Positions 44,945-54,439 of a stretch of 64,000 nucleotides of DNA are shown here, piece by piece; the stretch's first letter is position 1; each line of letters starts with the position of its first letter. The stretch spans positions 5,022,001 through 5,086,000 of the forward strand of contig NZ_JAUTBA010000001.1 in assembly GCF_030818895.1 (NCBI RefSeq), written 5' to 3'. A program made the translations under genes and the position numbers. This stretch comes from Sphingobacterium zeae (lineage in GTDB: Bacteria > Bacteroidota > Bacteroidia > Sphingobacteriales > Sphingobacteriaceae). Under the pieces are notes generated by a model that saw nothing but the letters and a program-made list of their open reading frames with translations, was not told the DNA's origin and searched no databases.

Positions 44945-46597
44945 TTACCATGGCTTGTTTGTTCCTTGCAATAACCAAGGTTTTGACCATGCACTATTTT
45001 CATTATCTGCGTGTGAATATGCTGTCTTTTCAATACGCTTTAAGGCCTCTTCTGCATTTTTTTGATTCACACTCATTTCGGTTTGCATATAAGGCACGCG
45101 CACCGGAAGTTGTGTACGAATAGCTGCAGGGCCTGCTTTTAGTGCAGGATATCCCGTCCTTCTGTAATCAAACCACGACTGTGCGGCAGTTGACCAGCTT
45201 GCGATCCATTTTTGCTCAATAATTTGGGCTTGGCTGTTTTCAAAAACCACCCCTTTCTGACGGATATAATTGGAATATTCGGCAGCCTTACCCCAACTGG
45301 TCAAAGATTCTTGAATGCCGCGCTCATAATAGGTTTTAGCGGCTTCAGGCATCTTCCATCCTTTCCAAGCGGCCTCAGCTAAAATGAAATTTACTTCTGA
45401 AGCCGAAAGTAGTCTTGCCTTTAATAAACCTCCTTTTGCCGAGCGGTAGCTATCATTTAGGTAAGAAACATGTGGATTGATTGAAGTCTGCCCTGGAGTC
45501 GGATTAAGGTTGTAAGCCGAGGGATTTTTAGAAACACTTGGAGGCAATCCGACATATTCTTTGTCTGTATCTACAGGTACCCCTTTGACGATGTCAGGCG
45601 ACACAATACGAACACCGTTGACGATCTTATCGGTACCTACGGGCTCGCTACTGCGGATCTCAATGGGGATATCAATTTTTCTTGCCCAAACCGATAAACG
45701 AGGATCGCCAAGCTCCTGTAGTCGGTCGACCAATGTTGCACACATTTTCATCCGCCTAAAATTACTGCCGCTGGCATCATACAACGTATTGGAAGGCCAG
45801 GAATCATTCGCATTATTTCCAACAAAATCCATGAGCACGTCATCTGTCGAACTGTTAATTAATGGAAATTTCTCGGTATTGGCAAGCATACTTTCAATAC
45901 CCTGTTTGGCAAAAGCAGGAGACTTTTCCGAAAGACGCATATAATACCGCAAAGCTAATGAGTTGGCAAATCGTCGCCATTTTGAAGCCTTACCTCCAAA
46001 ATACACATCCGCATTGGCTAGTACCTCATACGAGGCATCTGGCCGCGATAGGATTTCATTAGCTTGTAGCAATTCGTCGATTATACCGCTGTAAATAACC
46101 TCCTGACCATCATATTTCGGAAAATTATATACTGCATCTCCGAGTTCCGCCTTTAACGCATCGGTATAAGGCGCATCCCCCCACAGATCACTCACCAATC
46201 CAAATAAATAGGCGCGCATCACCAACGAAACTCCTTTATGGAAATCCAGCCCTAATTTCTCCGCCCGTCTGCGCATAAGCTCATTGTCCCGTAAAAATCC
46301 GTAATAAGCATCCCAGCTCAAAATTCCCCCAGTCCATTCATAATCATTATGTGAATTGAACCAGGCATCTAATTGCGTATGCTGCATCACTCCGCCAAGA
46401 TCTGAGAAACTGAGTTCATTGTATTTCTTTGCCGCCCCGGTTAATATTGTTGGCAGCAAAAGATTGGGATTTGCATCCTCTTCACTTACCCCGTTCGGAT
46501 TAATATTAAGCTCGGTCAGATCTTTACAAGCTGACATATTCCATACGATCCCAAGGCCCACTATCGCCATGGTGAAGCGCTTCAACTGATTTTTCAT
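44945..46597 (-). CDS. SusD/RagB-family surface lipoprotein (SusD-like_2 type)
   Basis: The 550-residue surface lipoprotein has a signal ending NMSACKDL (acylated Cys about residue 24). It begins LTELNINPNGVSEEDANPNLLLPTILTGAAKKYNEL, typical of the SusD-like_2 group, with WGDAPYTDALK and later LSASEVNFILAEAAWKGW and IIEQKWIASWSTAAQSWFDYRRTGYP. The SusC partner ends 12 bases upstream. Phosphatase and phosphodiesterase genes follow it, which is unusual for a glycan-type SusD and hints at a phosphate-bearing ligand. Confidence 0.93.
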   Translation of the reverse strand: MKNQLKRFTMAIVGLGIVWNMSACKDLTELNINPNGVSEEDANPNLLLPTILTGAAKKYNELSFSDLGGVMQHTQLDAWFNSHNDYEWTGGILSWDAYYGFLRDNELMRRRAEKLGLDFHKGVSLVMRAYLFGLVSDLWGDAPYTDALKAELGDAVYNFPKYDGQEVIYSGIIDELLQANEILSRPDASYEVLANADVYFGGKASKWRRFANSLALRYYMRLSEKSPAFAKQGIESMLANTEKFPLINSSTDDVLMDFVGNNANDSWPSNTLYDASGSNFRRMKMCATLVDRLQELGDPRLSVWARKIDIPIEIRSSEPVGTDKIVNGVRIVSPDIVKGVPVDTDKEYVGLPPSVSKNPSAYNLNPTPGQTSINPHVSYLNDSYRSAKGGLLKARLLSASEVNFILAEAAWKGWKMPEAAKTYYERGIQESLTSWGKAAEYSNYIRQKGVVFENSQAQIIEQKWIASWSTAAQSWFDYRRTGYPALKAGPAAIRTQLPVRVPYMQTEMSVNQKNAEEALKRIEKTAYSHADNENSAWSKPWLLQGTNKPW

Positions 46598-46609
46598 TTA
46601 TGTCGTGTA

Positions 46610-49600
46610 TTAAAATGTCACATTTACTTTAAATCCAACAGGCATGGACCAAGGGGTAACGTTATAGCGTTCAATCCCCTGCTTGAATCCAATACCAGTT
46701 TCCGGCTGAAAGGCCATTTCCGGATCTATACCCACTTTCGCTTTGGTCCATAAAATCAGGTTACGGGTATAAACACCAACACTGCCATTTTCGATCCCAA
46801 CACGTTTCAGCCATTTTCCCGATAAATCATAGCTAAAGGACAGTTCCCGAAGCTTAATAAAAGAGGCATCAAATGTTGCAGCGTTCATAAAATCCCAAGG
46901 ATAATTGTCCGAATAAGCGATATATTTTGTTCCCTCGCCGCCCAGATTTTCTGTATACCCTATTACATTGCCTTTCGTATCATATTGCGCGATAACACCG
47001 GGATTAAACACCCCAAAATTTCCGACTAAGCCTCCTACGCTGATTGGATAACCACCATACTCTTCACCAGGTCCACCAACAATCGGATAGCGGTTGCCTT
47101 GGACACGGACAAGATCATTATCAACCAAGTAGTTCCGCAACGTTTCGCCCGTCATACCATTAGGATTGATCATCTGGTCAAGAAAGCGTTGCGTCGTCAA
47201 GTTAGATTCGAAATAGCGATAGGTCTGGGACATGAACTTTCCTCCAAAACGCATATCTGCGGCGATATTCATCGTCCATTTTTTATAGCGAAGACTTGAC
47301 TGCAGGCCCATGGTGAAATCCGGATTGAAATTCCCGATTTTATTGCGGCTATTGTTTATCCTTACCGCCTGCCACGAACCATTTTTATTAAGAATAGGAA
47401 ACCCGTAATAAGGTGATGACTGATCCTCCACGGTCACTAACTTAGAATCGTATAGATCCCCGATCTCTTCCCCCACGTAGGTACGTGCGCCCCCCCGGCC
47501 GTCGGTCCAAAACGTATAAAATTCTACTCCCTCAGAGAGTTTGTCGATACGAGTACGATTGCGGTGCCAATTGACACCAATATCCCATGTCCAATTTTCC
47601 TTGGCAATAGGCCGGCCAGATACGGCCAGTTCAAGACCTCGGCTGCTCAACAGACCGGCATTGATATTTTTGGAGTTAAAGCCGCTTGAACCGGGAAGGG
47701 TTGTTGAAATAATTTGGTTTTTGTTTTCCAGTTTATAATAGGTTCCTTCAAACTTCAGTCGATTATTCCACATGGCTAGATCCAGGCCAAACTCGTAAGA
47801 TGTTGCAATTTCCGGCTTCAGATTAGGAACCAGAAGTGACCCCGAACGCGTTAGCCGTAATACGTCACCCCAGCTACCAGGGTTGCTCAAGACGTTGGAA
47901 AGATTGTAGGGATACGTATCATTTCCAACACGTGCAATACCTGCTCTCAATTTTGCTAAATTGATTGTTTTCGGTAAAGAAAACACTTGGTTGGCCAGTA
48001 CACTCAAGGAGGCCGAAGGATAGAAATAGGACCGATTGTTTACAGGTAGGGTACTGGACCAGTCGTTGCGCCCGGTTACATCGAGGTAAACCATATCCTG
48101 ATAACTTAGATTGATCAGTCCATAAACACTGTTTATGGCCCTTTCAGAAATTGTGCTGTAAAAATCCAGATTGAGTGGACTGATATTCGCCAATGTATAG
48201 AGCCCCGGTGTGATGAGTCCAGCGCCATCTTTTGAGGTGTTTTGCACCGATTTTCCCCGGTTATAGCGCAGATTTCCGCCCAATGAGCCTGTAACCTGAA
48301 AAGCATCCAATTTTTTGGTGTAAGTTGTCAGAAAGTCGATATTCTGCTCCATATTCATTAAATTGACAATACCATAGGCCCCTCTCGGTTCGTTGGCGTA
48401 GCTGTAAGGGATTTTCGTTTCCCTATTTTCCCAGTAAATATCCGTTGCATACCTGAGCATTGCAGTCCAGTCTTTTTTGATAGTCCAATCCAACCTCAGA
48501 TTACCAAAGATCCGGTCTCTCGTAAACGCATTGTTCACCCCATAAGCAAGAAAATAGGGATTGTTGTGGTTACCGATAGACTGCGAGCGCTGTTGAATCT
48601 GTTCCTGTCCCGGCAGCCAATAATCCTGCAAATCTAGTATATTGATATGTGGAGCAACTTCATAGGCCGCTTGCATCGGATTGGTTCCTCGGTTTCCTGC
48701 GGGCCTATTGTTGGAGTTATTTCTACTGGCATCCAATGCGAGTCCCAAAGTCAGGCTGTTGCGAAGGCGCATGGTTGAATTAACATTCAAGGTATTTCTG
48801 AACAGGTCCGAATTGGGGATAATTCCTTTATTGGTCATATTGGAGTAAGAGAAACGATAGTCCAGTTTTTCACTCCTGTTGCTCAAGGAAATCCCGTTGG
48901 TACTCGTAATCCCTGTTTGAACAAAGTTTTTGATATTATCAGGATATGCTTTTAATTCGGTCGGGATCGGCTTTCCATTTTCATCAAGGGGGCTATTCCA
49001 TTGCACAGCTTTATAACCCTTATCCAGCGCTGGTCCGACCATCACACTCGACTCTTCCTCGATCACCAAATTACCAGGCAGATCACCGGGTCTCCACGGT
49101 AAAGTACCACTGGCAAATTTGTTGTGCAATTCAATAAATTTATAGGGAATATCAAATACCGTATTACTTGTAACGGCAATTGTCATCTTCTCTGCATTTT
49201 TGCCACTTTTGGTCGTGATCAGCACCACGCCATTCCCTGCGCGTGAGCCGTAAAGCGCGGCTGCGCTAGGTCCTTTCAAGATCGAAATATTGTCGATATC
49301 TTCGGGATTGATATTGGCAATTGCATTACCATAATCGACTTTATTATCATCACCGATCTGACCGATATTATTTAAACTGTTCATCAAGGGTACACCATCC
49401 ACTACAAACAGCGGCTGGTTGTCTGTACTGAGCGATGACGCTCCACGAATCACCATATTCACGCTTGAGCCAGTGGGCCCGGTCGCGCTAATTGATACGC
49501 CGGGCACTTTCCCTGCCATACCAACCAAAAAATTATCGTTATTGACGCGATTGATGTCCTCACCTTTGATTTTACCAACGGAATAACCCAATGAGCGGTC

Positions 49601-50263
49601 CTGACGTTTGATGCCCAACGCCGTCACAACGACCTCATCCAGCTCGTTGTCATCTTCCTTTAAGATCACTTGGCGTACAGCTGCTGCACCGGCATCGAGC
49701 TTCAGACCAGTCAATTCTTTCAGTTCATAGCCAATGTGGGATATCAGTACATTGTACACGCCCGCAGCCAACTTGATGGTTACTTCACCATCTGCATTAG
49801 ACAAAGCACTTTCTCCCGTGAGCGGAATACGTACAGAGGCACCGCGAATTGGCTGTTTGGTGCGATCGACCAACTGTAACTTTAAGTCATACAGTTCTTG
49901 TTTGTTTCCATTTTTAACAAGTACGACACCTCCTGAAACTCTTTTTGATTGAATGTTTGTTCCGTTCAGGATATACGCAAGAACTTCCTCAAAACTCGCA
50001 TGCTGAAATGTCTTTTGTGCTATTGAAATTCGCTCCAGTTGTAGCATTTTTCTATCATAGCCAATGGCTTGACCTGTTTCTTTTGAAAGCTGTGCTATCG
50101 CCTGAGCGGCATTACCATTCAAGAGATGGATAGTGATCGTATCCCAATGTGCAGCGCTGCCCCGATCCAGTACCCTGGCCTGGCTGTCGACTACGGCACA
50201 AGACACCAAGGAGCAAAGCGCAAGCTTGGTGGCAAGGCCGGTAAGCTTAATTATTTTATACAT
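46610..50263 (-). CDS. SusC/RagA TonB-dependent transporter with STN signalling domain
   Basis: This 1,217-residue outer-membrane importer is of the signalling type. After the signal peptide there is an STN domain (about residues 43-115, WDTITIHLLNGNAAQAIAQLSKETGQAIGYDRKMLQLERISIAQKTFQHASFEEVLAYILNGTNIQ), which in FecA-like systems contacts the anti-sigma factor. A carboxypeptidase-regulatory-like domain (about 128-200), the TonB-box region DELDEVVVTALGIKRQ, a plug and a C-terminal barrel (ending VGFKVNVTF) follow. The frameshifted FecR and the ECF sigma genes lie immediately upstream, so import and transcription are linked by trans-envelope signalling. Confidence 0.95.
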   Translation of the reverse strand: MYKIIKLTGLATKLALCSLVSCAVVDSQARVLDRGSAAHWDTITIHLLNGNAAQAIAQLSKETGQAIGYDRKMLQLERISIAQKTFQHASFEEVLAYILNGTNIQSKRVSGGVVLVKNGNKQELYDLKLQLVDRTKQPIRGASVRIPLTGESALSNADGEVTIKLAAGVYNVLISHIGYELKELTGLKLDAGAAAVRQVILKEDDNELDEVVVTALGIKRQDRSLGYSVGKIKGEDINRVNNDNFLVGMAGKVPGVSISATGPTGSSVNMVIRGASSLSTDNQPLFVVDGVPLMNSLNNIGQIGDDNKVDYGNAIANINPEDIDNISILKGPSAAALYGSRAGNGVVLITTKSGKNAEKMTIAVTSNTVFDIPYKFIELHNKFASGTLPWRPGDLPGNLVIEEESSVMVGPALDKGYKAVQWNSPLDENGKPIPTELKAYPDNIKNFVQTGITSTNGISLSNRSEKLDYRFSYSNMTNKGIIPNSDLFRNTLNVNSTMRLRNSLTLGLALDASRNNSNNRPAGNRGTNPMQAAYEVAPHINILDLQDYWLPGQEQIQQRSQSIGNHNNPYFLAYGVNNAFTRDRIFGNLRLDWTIKKDWTAMLRYATDIYWENRETKIPYSYANEPRGAYGIVNLMNMEQNIDFLTTYTKKLDAFQVTGSLGGNLRYNRGKSVQNTSKDGAGLITPGLYTLANISPLNLDFYSTISERAINSVYGLINLSYQDMVYLDVTGRNDWSSTLPVNNRSYFYPSASLSVLANQVFSLPKTINLAKLRAGIARVGNDTYPYNLSNVLSNPGSWGDVLRLTRSGSLLVPNLKPEIATSYEFGLDLAMWNNRLKFEGTYYKLENKNQIISTTLPGSSGFNSKNINAGLLSSRGLELAVSGRPIAKENWTWDIGVNWHRNRTRIDKLSEGVEFYTFWTDGRGGARTYVGEEIGDLYDSKLVTVEDQSSPYYGFPILNKNGSWQAVRINNSRNKIGNFNPDFTMGLQSSLRYKKWTMNIAADMRFGGKFMSQTYRYFESNLTTQRFLDQMINPNGMTGETLRNYLVDNDLVRVQGNRYPIVGGPGEEYGGYPISVGGLVGNFGVFNPGVIAQYDTKGNVIGYTENLGGEGTKYIAYSDNYPWDFMNAATFDASFIKLRELSFSYDLSGKWLKRVGIENGSVGVYTRNLILWTKAKVGIDPEMAFQPETGIGFKQGIERYNVTPWSMPVGFKVNVTF

Positions 50264-50379
50264 ATATTTGTATGATTGTTTTAAACAAGAATATTTTGGT
50301 GCTCACTGGTCGATTTAGCGGTTTGCCAGATGAGCACTTTTCTTGAGCAGATAACGTATGCTGATCTGCTCCTTACAGC

Positions 50380-51370
50380 TTATTTGTACAAGATTATTTC
50401 ATTTTTCTCCCTCCTAAATTTAATTTGATGAATGTTGCAAACGATAGTCAGCACCTGATCCAATGATTGTACTTGAGGTATCATCAGCGAATAGTTGAAC
50501 GAATCGGTATTCAGACTGTCGGTATGCAGAACAGCTCCAAATCGACGATATATCAACTCTTTAAGTTCTTCAAAGCCAACATTATTCACGAATATGCCGC
50601 CTTGTGTCCAAAGATTGATCAATGCCCGGATCTTTATCGAAAGTTTCAAAATGATTATTAGCAAGGCTATACCTGATGGACTTACCGCGCGTAAGAATAT
50701 GGTTTTCCTCATTTTTTTCACTTGAAACACGCACACGCCCGGTTTTAACCTCTATAGTGACATGTTTGGTACACATTGATTTATTGACATTGAACGATGT
50801 TCCGAGAACGGCAACAGAAACACCGCCAGTTTCGATCTTAAATGGATGCAAAATATCCCTTCTGACCCGAAAGAATGCTTCCCCCTGATCTAACAACAAT
50901 GTTCTATTTGACGCAAAGCTTTTACGATCGTAGCGGATACGTGTATTTCCGTTTAAAAAGATAGATGTGCCATCAGGTAGCTGAATTTCTTTCAATTCTC
51001 CAGCATTCGTAACCGTTTCCGTCAGAAATGCGATCGTTTCTGTCGGCTTCCGAGAAAGCGACTTCGGGCTGTGCTGGAAAAATAGCAGACTGATGCCTCC
51101 TAGGATTAAAATAGCTGCCGCTGCTGACGATAGCCAGGTGAATTTACTGACCGTCTTCTTTTTGGCCTTGAGCGATGGAGCAGCTCCCTCAATACGCAGC
51201 AATAATTCACGTTTGATCCTATCCCTGTGACTGTCATCAGCAAAGGGCTTAATGTCTTCATTGGCGATGGACTCATACCAGTCGTCCACATGTTGCTTCT
51301 CCTCGTCGGTCAACTTTCCGCCAAGGTAATCCGTTATAATAAGTTTAAAGCGTTCTAAATCCACCTGCAA
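50380..51370 (-). pseudogene. FecR-family anti-sigma factor, interrupted by a frameshift
   Basis: FecR proteins hold an ECF sigma factor until the STN domain of a partner SusC signals. The first frame (from TTG 51370, or GTG 51364) encodes a cytosolic N-terminus (DLERFKLIITDYLGGKLTDEEKQHVDDWYESI), a membrane helix (about residues 80-100) and the FecR domain (about 120-215, IQLPDGTSIFLNGNTRIRYDRKSF...ALLGTSFNV-like). It runs into a stop near 50582. The C-terminal signalling part (LWTQGGIFVNNVGFEELKELIYRRFGAVLHTD...IKFRREKNEIILYK) continues in another frame to 50380. Removing one base near 50610-50612 (AAA on the plus strand) joins them into about 330 residues, the usual length. Either a sequencing error or a mutation. 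Confidence 0.85.
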
Positions 51371-51426
51371 TAATTTTATATTAATACAGGTCAGAACATC
51401 GAAAGTACTTTAATTCAATATGTTGT

Positions 51427-52047
51427 TTATATTAAATAATGATGAAGAAAACAACTACCGATAAGCAATAAAAATATAGGATCGTGGTCTGCAAATCTTC
51501 GCGTTAATTCACGGCGCATGATCTTTTTGGCTTCCGACAAATAGTTTTTAACAGTCTGTTCTGCGAGATTGAGTTCAGCTGCGATTTGAGCAATCGAATA
51601 GTTGTCAGCACGCATCAAGTAAACGGCCTTCATCAATTTGGGTAGTTTGTCAATCGAATCATCTACGATAGCTTCCAAGGCTTGATACCGAGCAAAAGCC
51701 TGACTGTCTAACTTGGAAAACACATCCATGCTCTCCATGGATTTTTCCAATGCTTGTTTTCGAACACGTTCAGTAGCGTAGTAATTTAGAATTTTGTTTT
51801 TGAGTGCTTTATGGAGATAGAATTTTATGGAATCGTATTCACTGTTGATGAGCAATCGTTTTTCCCAAATATGAATAAAAACTTCCTGTACAAGATCCTT
51901 AGCCTGAGCTTCCTCCTGAAGATGCCGATAAGCGACGATGTATAGCCCCTCCCAATACTGCTCAAAGAAATAAGCAAAGGCCATGGGGTCACCTTCTTTA
52001 AAGCGCAGTACATGGTGGTTATCAAATTTGGCTTCGGTAGTGTTCAC
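51427..52047 (-). CDS. ECF-type RNA polymerase sigma factor
   Basis: This 206-residue sigma-70-family ECF factor has region 2 (about residues 22-88, including AKDLVQEVFIHIWEKR) and region 4 (about 140-190, LMKAVYLMRADNYSIAQIAAELNLAEQTVKNYLSEAKKIMRREL). It is of the Bacteroidota SusCD-associated type and is followed by FecR, STN-SusC and SusD. The start codon is GTG (52047-52045). A TAnnTTTG element ends only 4 bases before it, so the mRNA may be nearly leaderless; the ATG of MAFAYFFEQYWE at codon 22 is an alternative. Confidence 0.92.
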   Translation of the reverse strand: MNTTEAKFDNHHVLRFKEGDPMAFAYFFEQYWEGLYIVAYRHLQEEAQAKDLVQEVFIHIWEKRLLINSEYDSIKFYLHKALKNKILNYYATERVRKQALEKSMESMDVFSKLDSQAFARYQALEAIVDDSIDKLPKLMKAVYLMRADNYSIAQIAAELNLAEQTVKNYLSEAKKIMRRELTRRFADHDPIFLLLIGSCFLHHYLI

Positions 52048-52051
52048 TTCG

Positions 52052-52059
52052 CAAAGATA
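52052..52059 (-). promoter_or_regulatory. Candidate -7 element abutting the sigma factor start
   Basis: TATCTTTG on the minus strand matches TAnnTTTG, and only four bases (CGAA) separate it from the GTG start codon. No good TTG lies 17-23 bases upstream, so the promoter is weak or partly activator-dependent, or the true start codon is further downstream. Confidence 0.4.
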
Positions 52060-52349
52060 GCCCCGGTAGATTATTAAAATGTTAATTTATTGGGAAACTT
52101 TCACTAAAATGCGCTTCGCTGCGAATTTGTAAAAAAGCGCTCCAAAAATTGTTAATAAACATGTTAATTCTCTCGTATACAGAAGATATTTTGTTAAAAA
52201 AAAAGATGGAGCCCTATTTATCACAATTGGGCATTCCAGCTAAAGACGGGACAACTAAAATGTGCATAACAATGTTAATTAACTTATAACCAATGCACTT
52301 TATGTTAACAACCACTTATAAGAAAAAGGACGAAAATTTCCTATAATGA

Positions 52350-52625
52350 ACGTTATATCCAATTGTTTTTATCCTGCAACGAACAAATTGTCAGCGCGCG
52401 GCATTTCCAATACACTTTATTAAAAACCCAACCGCTAAGGAAGACAATATCGTTAGGATATTGCTATCCAAATACAACAATTTCAAACTGAAAGTGTATA
52501 TTCACAAGAGTTGCTACACCATTGCAGCTAAATCAGTAAATCGTAATATTAGATTTATTCTTAGAGATATGGTTTCTTGGTCAAAAAACCGCGAACGGAT
52601 TGGTGAAGCTATTTTTGAAGATTAA
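52350..52625 (+). other. Open frame without start codon before the barstar-like gene
   Basis: Between a TGA at 52347-52349 and a TAA at 52623-52625 the frame stays open for 91 codons but has no ATG until near its end. The translation includes NPTAKEDNIVRILLSKYNNFKLKVYIHKSCYTIAAKSVNRNIRFILRDMVSWSKNRERIGEAIFED, which looks protein-like in composition but matches no family I recognise. It may be a decayed gene remnant. The rest of 52060-52349 shows nothing clear. Confidence 0.3.
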
Positions 52626-52640
52626 AAACTACGGTCGGAG

Positions 52641-53288
52641 ATGAAAAAAGATGAAAAGAAATTGGTCGGTACACTTGCTCATTTTATGGTCAGTGATTTG
52701 GATCGCGCCGAATTTACTGCCTTTTTACATTCAATGCGTGATAGCCTTCCAACAATTCGAACCGATCTTGCTCAATTTGCAGCTAATTGGCAAGATCGAG
52801 AAGAGTTTTTTTTCTTACGAAATGAAGATCTTTGGAACGATTTTGAACAACTCTCACGAAGGAATCCCGATCTTGGCGTGGCACTCATCGATGGTAATAA
52901 AATTGATAGTATTGCCAGTTTTTACGAAGAAATTAATGCTGTCTACATGTCCAGCGAAAGCTGGAAGATCGGAAGTCTAGATGGCTTTGACGATCTGCTG
53001 TACGGGGGATTTGGCATTTTTAAAGATGCCACTTCCCATGCTATTGTCTGGAAAGATATTGACCATAGCAGCGCATCGCTGGGCATCGAAACCACTTTGG
53101 CGTATTACCAGGGAAAACTTGGTGCACGATCCCCATTTAATCAAACACATTTTCAAAAAAAAATAGAGGAACTAAAAGCGGGGCAGGGAGAAACCTATTT
53201 TGACATCGTTGCCGAAATCATCCGGTCTCACCACAAGATCACCTGGATCTATAAAGGACATCCCCATCACCAATCGGTCTATTTATAA
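52641..53288 (+). CDS. Barstar-family (ribonuclease inhibitor-like) protein
   Basis: Barstar-type proteins bind and inhibit barnase-like ribonucleases. In this 215-residue protein the C-terminal 135 residues match the long barstar subfamily: VALIDGNKIDSIASFYEEINAVYMSSESWKIGSLDGFDDLLYGGFGIF, then IVWKDIDHSSASLGIETTLAYYQGKL and AGQGETYFDIVAEIIRSHHKI. The first 75 residues (TLAHFMVSDLDRAEFTAFLHSMRDSLPTIRTDLAQFAANW) are not part of that domain and I do not recognise them. There is no signal peptide, and no ribonuclease gene is adjacent. It precedes an exported oxidoreductase gene by 14 bases and may be co-transcribed with it. Confidence 0.65.
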   Translation: MKKDEKKLVGTLAHFMVSDLDRAEFTAFLHSMRDSLPTIRTDLAQFAANWQDREEFFFLRNEDLWNDFEQLSRRNPDLGVALIDGNKIDSIASFYEEINAVYMSSESWKIGSLDGFDDLLYGGFGIFKDATSHAIVWKDIDHSSASLGIETTLAYYQGKLGARSPFNQTHFQKKIEELKAGQGETYFDIVAEIIRSHHKITWIYKGHPHHQSVYL

Positions 53289-53302
53289 AATCTAAACTTA
53301 AC

Positions 53303-54391
53303 ATGATGAAGCATCTGATCAAAATAACTTTTCTGCTTATTCTATTATCTCATCAGGTCACAGAGGCCAGTGAACGCCTTAAAGTAGCTGTTGCAGGACT
53401 CAACCACGACCATGTATTCTTGCTTCTAAATTTATATAAGGATAAGCAAGTGGATATTATTGGTATTGCTGAACCGAATGAAATCTTGTCCAACACAATA
53501 CGGACGCAGTATAATCTGCCAAAGACTATCTTTTATAAGGATTTGCCCAGTTTATTGAAGCATATCAAGCCAGAAGCCGTGCTGGCTTACAATCCCACCG
53601 ATGAGCATATCTATGTGGCAGAGGCCTGCCTCCCGCTTAAAATCCCTGTTATGGTGGAAAAACCTCTCGCAACCACTTTATACGATGCAAAACGGATCGC
53701 ACACCTATCCAAACAGTTTGATACGCCCTTTTTGGTAAATTATGAAACGACGTGGTATAAAAGCAATCAGAAACTGAAGGATTTGGTGGACAAAGGTGAA
53801 GTTGGACAAATCACACGTATGCTTGTAAAAGACGGACATGAAGGTCCCAAGGAAATCGGATGCAGCGATTACTTTTTGGATTGGCTCACTGATCCGAAAA
53901 AAAATGGTGGGGGTGCAATCATGGATTTTGGCTGCTATGGTGCTAATCTCATGACCTGGCTCAAAAATGGGGAAAAACCAATTTCCGTCACAGCATTCAC
54001 ACAACAATTAAAACCGAAAGTCTATCCTAAGGTCGACGACAACGCCACTATTATTCTTAACTATCGAGATGGCAGTACAGGCATTATCCAAGCTTCCTGG
54101 GCTTGGCCATATAGTGTTAAAGACCTGCAGATCTTTGGTACAAAAGCCCAGCTCTACGCCAAAAACGATAAGGAGCTTCTAAAATACAAACAACAGAATG
54201 ATCCACCGATGATGGTGCCGACAACAATTCCTTACTTTGAGCACCACATTGCTTACCTTGAACAGGTCTTAAAACATAAAATAATCCCGGAAAATGATCT
54301 CGGATCAATTCATAATAATGTCGTCGTAGTCGAGATTCTGGAAGCTGCAAAACGATCGGCCACAGAAGGAAAGACCATCGTTCTAAACTAA
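53303..54391 (+). CDS. Exported Gfo/Idh/MocA-family oxidoreductase
   Basis: This 362-residue NAD(P)-dependent oxidoreductase-like protein has a signal peptide (residues 1-22, LIKITFLLILLSHQVTEA), unusual for the family but common in Bacteroidota glycan loci. The Rossmann domain begins RLKVAVAGLNHDHVFLLLNLYKD, with the hallmark VMVEKPLATTLYDAKRIAH holding the EKP motif (about residues 112-114). The C-terminal alpha/beta domain has GGGAIMDFGCYGANLMTWL, where the catalytic His is replaced in the usual place by CYG. Related exported members include GH109-type enzymes, but no such activity can be claimed. The gene is followed by a hairpin. Confidence 0.85.
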   Translation: MMKHLIKITFLLILLSHQVTEASERLKVAVAGLNHDHVFLLLNLYKDKQVDIIGIAEPNEILSNTIRTQYNLPKTIFYKDLPSLLKHIKPEAVLAYNPTDEHIYVAEACLPLKIPVMVEKPLATTLYDAKRIAHLSKQFDTPFLVNYETTWYKSNQKLKDLVDKGEVGQITRMLVKDGHEGPKEIGCSDYFLDWLTDPKKNGGGAIMDFGCYGANLMTWLKNGEKPISVTAFTQQLKPKVYPKVDDNATIILNYRDGSTGIIQASWAWPYSVKDLQIFGTKAQLYAKNDKELLKYKQQNDPPMMVPTTIPYFEHHIAYLEQVLKHKIIPENDLGSIHNNVVVVEILEAAKRSATEGKTIVLN

Positions 54392-54392
54392 G

Positions 54393-54425
54393 CAAGGTCA
54401 GTAGACAGCTCATCTACCGACCTTG
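54393..54425. terminator. Hairpin between oxidoreductase and SusD genes
   Basis: CAAGGTCAGTAGA (54393-54405) pairs with TCTACCGACCTTG (54413-54425) with one mismatch and a seven-base loop. It lies between two convergent genes and probably serves both, although the flanking T-run is poor. Confidence 0.55.
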
Positions 54426-54439
54426 TGTGTACTATTCAA

